From contig JAKOOI010000150.1 in the NCBI GenBank assembly GCA_022701475.1, positions 1 through 8,790 on the forward strand: a stretch of 8,790 nt of DNA, given 5' to 3'. The notes beneath the pieces are model-generated. The model was not told the DNA's origin. It searched no databases and worked only from the letters and a program-made list of their open reading frames with translations. This DNA is from Weeksellaceae bacterium. GTDB taxonomy: Bacteria > Bacteroidota > Bacteroidia > Flavobacteriales > Weeksellaceae. Shown here piece by piece: positions 6,108-8,790 of this stretch. Made by a program: the position numbers and the translations under genes. Every line of letters starts with the position of its first letter. Within the stretch, counting starts at the first letter, position 1.

Positions 6108-7919
6108 ATGATCAACCTAAGGATAAGAAATATGCTTGTGCCGGCAATCCTCTGCCTGCCGTTAAGCTTTCAGGCCCAGCGCGCCGTCTCCAAGATCTAT
6201 TCGGATTTTGGCGGTTTCTGGGAAAGTTCCAGCACCACACAGCCCAACAATCACCATAACCTGCTGGCATTCCGGTGGGATGCCGACGGGGCAGGTACCG
6301 TTTATAGTCCCGTTACCTACAGTACCGGGGTAAACGACAGTAAACTGACCGCCTCCGGAGTGGCTTTTCAGGCAGGTACCTTCATATCCCTGCCGATTTA
6401 CAATATTCCGACACCCGGAAGCAGTACTTTTATAGGGGTCGGTAAAATGCTGGGCGGAGACGGAAACGTTTCCCCGGTGCCGGTAACCAACAATATGGTG
6501 GAATACCTCTCGGACGGACTGAATGGTTTAGGTCTCGGATCCGCCATTTTCAATATTCCGCAGGGTTCCAGCATCAGTCTTAATACAATGGGGATTGTTC
6601 CGGCCTCTATCGGTGACGGTATCCCCGATCTGATTTTTACCCAGATGGGAAATCCCTCTTCGGAAAATGATACCTATCATTTTGAAAGCGTCAACGGAAC
6701 GATGGTAGGAAGTGTCTATGCAGTGGCCTTCAGCAGTGTGCCGAGCATAGGAAAAGCATGCTGGAAATTTTACAATGCCAATACCAATCCGCCCACTTAC
6801 AATGCCGGTGTTTCCAACGGCTGCGAACGGGACATCCGCATTCTGGCTGCCGACTGGTCGGAGTTCGGGATCACCAGCTCCAATTACAGCCAGGCCGTAA
6901 AACTGATCCAGTCCTTTTCCGGAACTTCCGATCTGGCGTTCATCGGTGCCTACAACAAAGAGTCCATTACTTTTGCCGCAAGTATTACGGGGAACGTCTT
7001 CAATGATCATAATGCAGGCGTTCCGGACGGAACCGGAATGGGCAATGTAACGGTGAAATTTTTCAACAACAATGTGGAAATCCTCAGCAAAGTAACCAAT
7101 GCCGCCGGGTTTTATTTTTTCGATAATATCAATACCAATACCTATCAGGGGCCTTACCGGGTAGAAGTAAGTCCTCCTTCCGGATACCAGATGGTAGGAA
7201 ATACTGCGGGAAATACCTCGCCGGGCCTGAGCGTTACCCTCAGCAACAGCAGTTCAACCGGGAACAATTTCGGGATCAACCGGCCGCCGGTTGCCGTAAA
7301 CGATAACCTGTCGGTCGGCAAGAATGTCCCTAAAGCCATCAACATCCTGGCAAATGATACCGATCCGGATTCAGGTACCCTGGTTCCGGCTTCCGTCAAT
7401 CTGGTTCCGCCTTCAGGCGCATCAGGAATCACCACGGTAAACGGTTTTGTCAAAGGATTTACCATGACGGGGCAGGGAAGCTGGCAGGTAGACAACACCG
7501 GGCTGCTGACCTTTTCTCCCGCTACGGACTTTTTCAGTACCGCATCACCTGTTAACTATACGGTGAGGGATACGGCAGGACTCACCAGCAATACGGCCAC
7601 CCTTGCCACAGCAGTCGATTATTGTACAAAGCCCGGGCTTGCCGGTACACCGGACGGTTATACGGATCTTGGAATTTCCACCCTTTCCGCAAGGGCCGGG
7701 AAATGGCCTCAGGGTCCGGGTATTGCCAATGGAGGTGTTCCCAACGGGCTCCTGGCGCTGGAATCTTCCGCAAAAGGAATGGTGATTACCAGGGTTTCCA
7801 ATTCAAATGCCATCAGCAATCCCGTAAAGGGAATGGTAATCTATGACCGTGAGGCCCAGTGCGTTAAACTCTATAACGGAAGCAGCTGGAACTGCATCAG
7901 ACGCAGCTGTAACGACTGA
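6108..7919 (+). CDS. Large secreted protein with SdrD-B-like and cadherin/Ig-like domains
   Basis: I chose ATG 6108 (603 residues) over 5991 because only there does the protein begin with a signal peptide, MINLRIRNMLVPAILCLPLS then FQAQ. Residues 27-290 are a beta-rich region I do not recognise, with a single Cys pair near 218 and 239. Residues 292-390 are an SdrD-B-like (Cna-B-type) beta-sandwich: ITGNVFNDHNAGVPDGTGMG, AAGFYFFDNI, YRVEVSPPSGYQMVG. Residues 392-500 are a cadherin/Ig-like unit: PPVAVNDNLSVGKN, INILANDTDPDSGTL, LLTFSPATDFF, NYTVRDTAGLTSN. The C-terminal domain (506-603) holds LALESSAKGMVITRVSNSNA and GMVIYDREAQCVKLYNGSSW and ends in a Cys-rich CIRRSCND. No standard type IX secretion C-terminal domain is evident. 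It is likely exported and cell-surface or extracellular; an adhesive role is inferred only from the domains. It is the first gene of a two-gene operon. Confidence 0.85.
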   Translation: MINLRIRNMLVPAILCLPLSFQAQRAVSKIYSDFGGFWESSSTTQPNNHHNLLAFRWDADGAGTVYSPVTYSTGVNDSKLTASGVAFQAGTFISLPIYNIPTPGSSTFIGVGKMLGGDGNVSPVPVTNNMVEYLSDGLNGLGLGSAIFNIPQGSSISLNTMGIVPASIGDGIPDLIFTQMGNPSSENDTYHFESVNGTMVGSVYAVAFSSVPSIGKACWKFYNANTNPPTYNAGVSNGCERDIRILAADWSEFGITSSNYSQAVKLIQSFSGTSDLAFIGAYNKESITFAASITGNVFNDHNAGVPDGTGMGNVTVKFFNNNVEILSKVTNAAGFYFFDNINTNTYQGPYRVEVSPPSGYQMVGNTAGNTSPGLSVTLSNSSSTGNNFGINRPPVAVNDNLSVGKNVPKAINILANDTDPDSGTLVPASVNLVPPSGASGITTVNGFVKGFTMTGQGSWQVDNTGLLTFSPATDFFSTASPVNYTVRDTAGLTSNTATLATAVDYCTKPGLAGTPDGYTDLGISTLSARAGKWPQGPGIANGGVPNGLLALESSAKGMVITRVSNSNAISNPVKGMVIYDREAQCVKLYNGSSWNCIRRSCND

Positions 7920-7935
7920 TAAAAAGATCTCAATT

Positions 7936-8493
7936 ATGAAAAACTATATAACAATGATTTTCCTTGCCGGAAGCATGATGAAAGCGCAGGTGGCTATCGG
8001 GAAAACAGCCGTTTCAGGCAGCAGCTCGCTGCTTGAATTTGCAGGGATGACCGCAACCAACCTTCCCGGCGATACGGAAACCGCCAACTTCCGCGGCATT
8101 ATTCTGCCGGCAGTTGCAGCAACGCCTGTTTTCGGAACTGTAACTCCCGTTTCCGGAAATGCCCAGAACGGAACTTTTCTTTTCGACCGGCAAAGCAAAA
8201 AGATCCGGATGTTTGAAAGCGGAAGATGGGTGGACATGACGGATGAAGCAGCATCAGCTTCCTTTATTTCCGTAGCAGGCAGCGAGGCCGGTGCAGGCGT
8301 AATCATAGGAGCAGCAGGCAGCAGTGCTGCCGGTGTACTGGTGCTGGAATCCTCCGACAAGGCATTGGTCCTGCCTCACATTAAAAATCCGCATGCTTCC
8401 GTAAAAAGCCCATATCCGGGCATGATGTGCTACGACACGGTAAGCAATTCCATCGCCGTATACGACGGAGGCCAGTGGAGCTACTGGAAATAA
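7936..8493 (+). CDS. Small secreted protein with a duplicated surface module
   Basis: I chose ATG 7936 (185 residues) because it begins with a short signal peptide, MKNYITMIFLAGSMMKAQ. A longer in-frame start at 7843 would overlap the previous gene and bury the signal peptide. The mature part has two copies of one module. Copy 1 (about 21-101) has SSSLLEF, FRGIILPAV, GTFLFDRQSKKIRMFESGRW. Copy 2 (about 124-185) has GVLVLESSDKALVLPHIKNP, PGMMCYDTVSNSIAVYDGGQ then W. The same module ends the preceding protein. The gene follows 16 bases after that stop, so the two form an operon and may act together at the cell surface. The copies differ in most positions, so the duplication is old. Function unknown. 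Confidence 0.8.
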   Translation: MKNYITMIFLAGSMMKAQVAIGKTAVSGSSSLLEFAGMTATNLPGDTETANFRGIILPAVAATPVFGTVTPVSGNAQNGTFLFDRQSKKIRMFESGRWVDMTDEAASASFISVAGSEAGAGVIIGAAGSSAAGVLVLESSDKALVLPHIKNPHASVKSPYPGMMCYDTVSNSIAVYDGGQWSYWK

Positions 8494-8524
8494 TGTCTTC
8501 TTCATCCTTTCCTGAAAGGTACCT

Positions 8525-8545
8525 ATCCCATCCGGGATTTATTTT
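8525..8545 (+). terminator. Probable intrinsic terminator of the two-gene operon
   Basis: ATCCC (8525-8529) pairs with GGGAT (8534-8538) over a 4-base loop and is followed by the T-rich TTATTTT. It lies 32 bases after the stop at 8493. A second palindrome, CCTTTC 8506-8511 and GAAAGG 8514-8519, precedes it. The stem is short, so the call is moderate. Confidence 0.45.
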
Positions 8546-8573
8546 CACTGTATTTAGAATTATTTAAGACCTG

Positions 8574-8786
8574 TCATTTCGCTGGTTTTTTTTCGACGGT
8601 TAATGGTTTGTAAACTTTATACGCGGTATGGAGAAGAATTTTCGATGGTGAATGGCTGGTGTTGGTAAGTGCAAAGTCGAAGGATTTCTGAATGTTGTGT
8701 GGGGAAAGGCGCTAGGATTTTACCGAAGATAAAATTTTGTAACGCAGATTACCATAACGGGAAATGCATTGTAAACCCACCTTCAT
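8574..8786 (-). pseudogene. Interrupted minus-strand frame in the end region, possible gene or repeat remnant
   Basis: The last 245 bases hold no intact gene. On the minus strand a frame from ATG 8786 reads MKVGLQCISRYGNLRYKILS then SVKS and a TAG (8712-8714). The same frame then continues open to TGA at 8574-8576, with RLSPHNIQKSFDFALTNTSH and KILLHTAYKVYKPLTVEKKP. The 71-codon stretch has only one internal stop and is rich in Ser, Lys and Leu. It could be a degraded coding sequence, or noncoding dispersed DNA that merely reads open; my impression is that similar stretches occur between genes in related genomes, but I cannot check. The window ends here, so it may continue. Confidence 0.3.
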
Positions 8787-8790
8787 GATT

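Noticed and set aside
7843..7935. Upstream start at 7843 for the last secreted protein
   Set aside because: It overlaps the previous gene by 77 bases and hides the signal peptide at 7936.
1..8790. CRISPR array, tRNA or rRNA, transposase, toxin-antitoxin or defence genes
   Set aside because: I looked on both strands and saw no regular spaced repeats, no cloverleaf with a conserved T-arm, and no recognisable product of these classes.

Overview
The window looks like chromosomal DNA from a member of the Bacteroidota, most likely family Weeksellaceae (Chryseobacterium-like). The grounds are signal peptides that end in Ala-Gln, start codons without a Shine-Dalgarno sequence but with A-rich leaders, several matches to the Bacteroidota -7 promoter box TAnnTTTG, a membrane-anchored AraC-type regulator, and secreted proteins of a style common in that group. 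The genus is an inference from style, not a database match. I see no rRNA, tRNA, CRISPR array, insertion sequence or phage gene.

Layout. At 2-856 (+) lies the 3' part of a membrane-anchored AraC-family regulator. After a 420-base gap comes a secreted protein (1277-2701, +) whose middle is about a dozen YadA-head-like repeats. The next kilobase (2702-3717) is gene-poor and AT-rich. It holds what looks like a small gene broken by two compensating frameshifts (2990-3415). A 94-residue conserved-looking protein of unknown function follows at 3718-4002 (+).

On the minus strand, read from right to left, are a TetR-family repressor (5644-5054), a perfect 28-bp palindrome beside a TACCTTTG promoter box (5007-5046), a four-helix membrane protein (4990-4526) and, 3 bases further on, a DUF3817-type membrane protein (4522-4220). 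This reads as a self-contained unit in which the TetR protein probably represses the two membrane-protein genes through the palindrome.

A 463-base divergent gap separates this unit from a two-gene plus-strand operon. Its first gene (6108-7919) is a large secreted protein with an SdrD-B-like domain and a cadherin/Ig-like domain. Its second (7936-8493) is a small secreted protein, and a plausible terminator follows. The three secreted proteins share a short module of the form 'LESS.KG..LPR...NP..GM..YD.....L..Y.G..W', which is duplicated in the last one. The final 245 bases hold no intact gene, only a minus-strand reading frame interrupted by one stop.

GC content rises from about 28-33% in sampled lines of the left end to 58-63% in sampled lines of the right end, with the change near 3.7 kb. 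I found no clear defence, mobile or biosynthetic system. The most testable points are the TetR palindrome circuit, the shared surface-protein module and the broken gene at 2990-3415.
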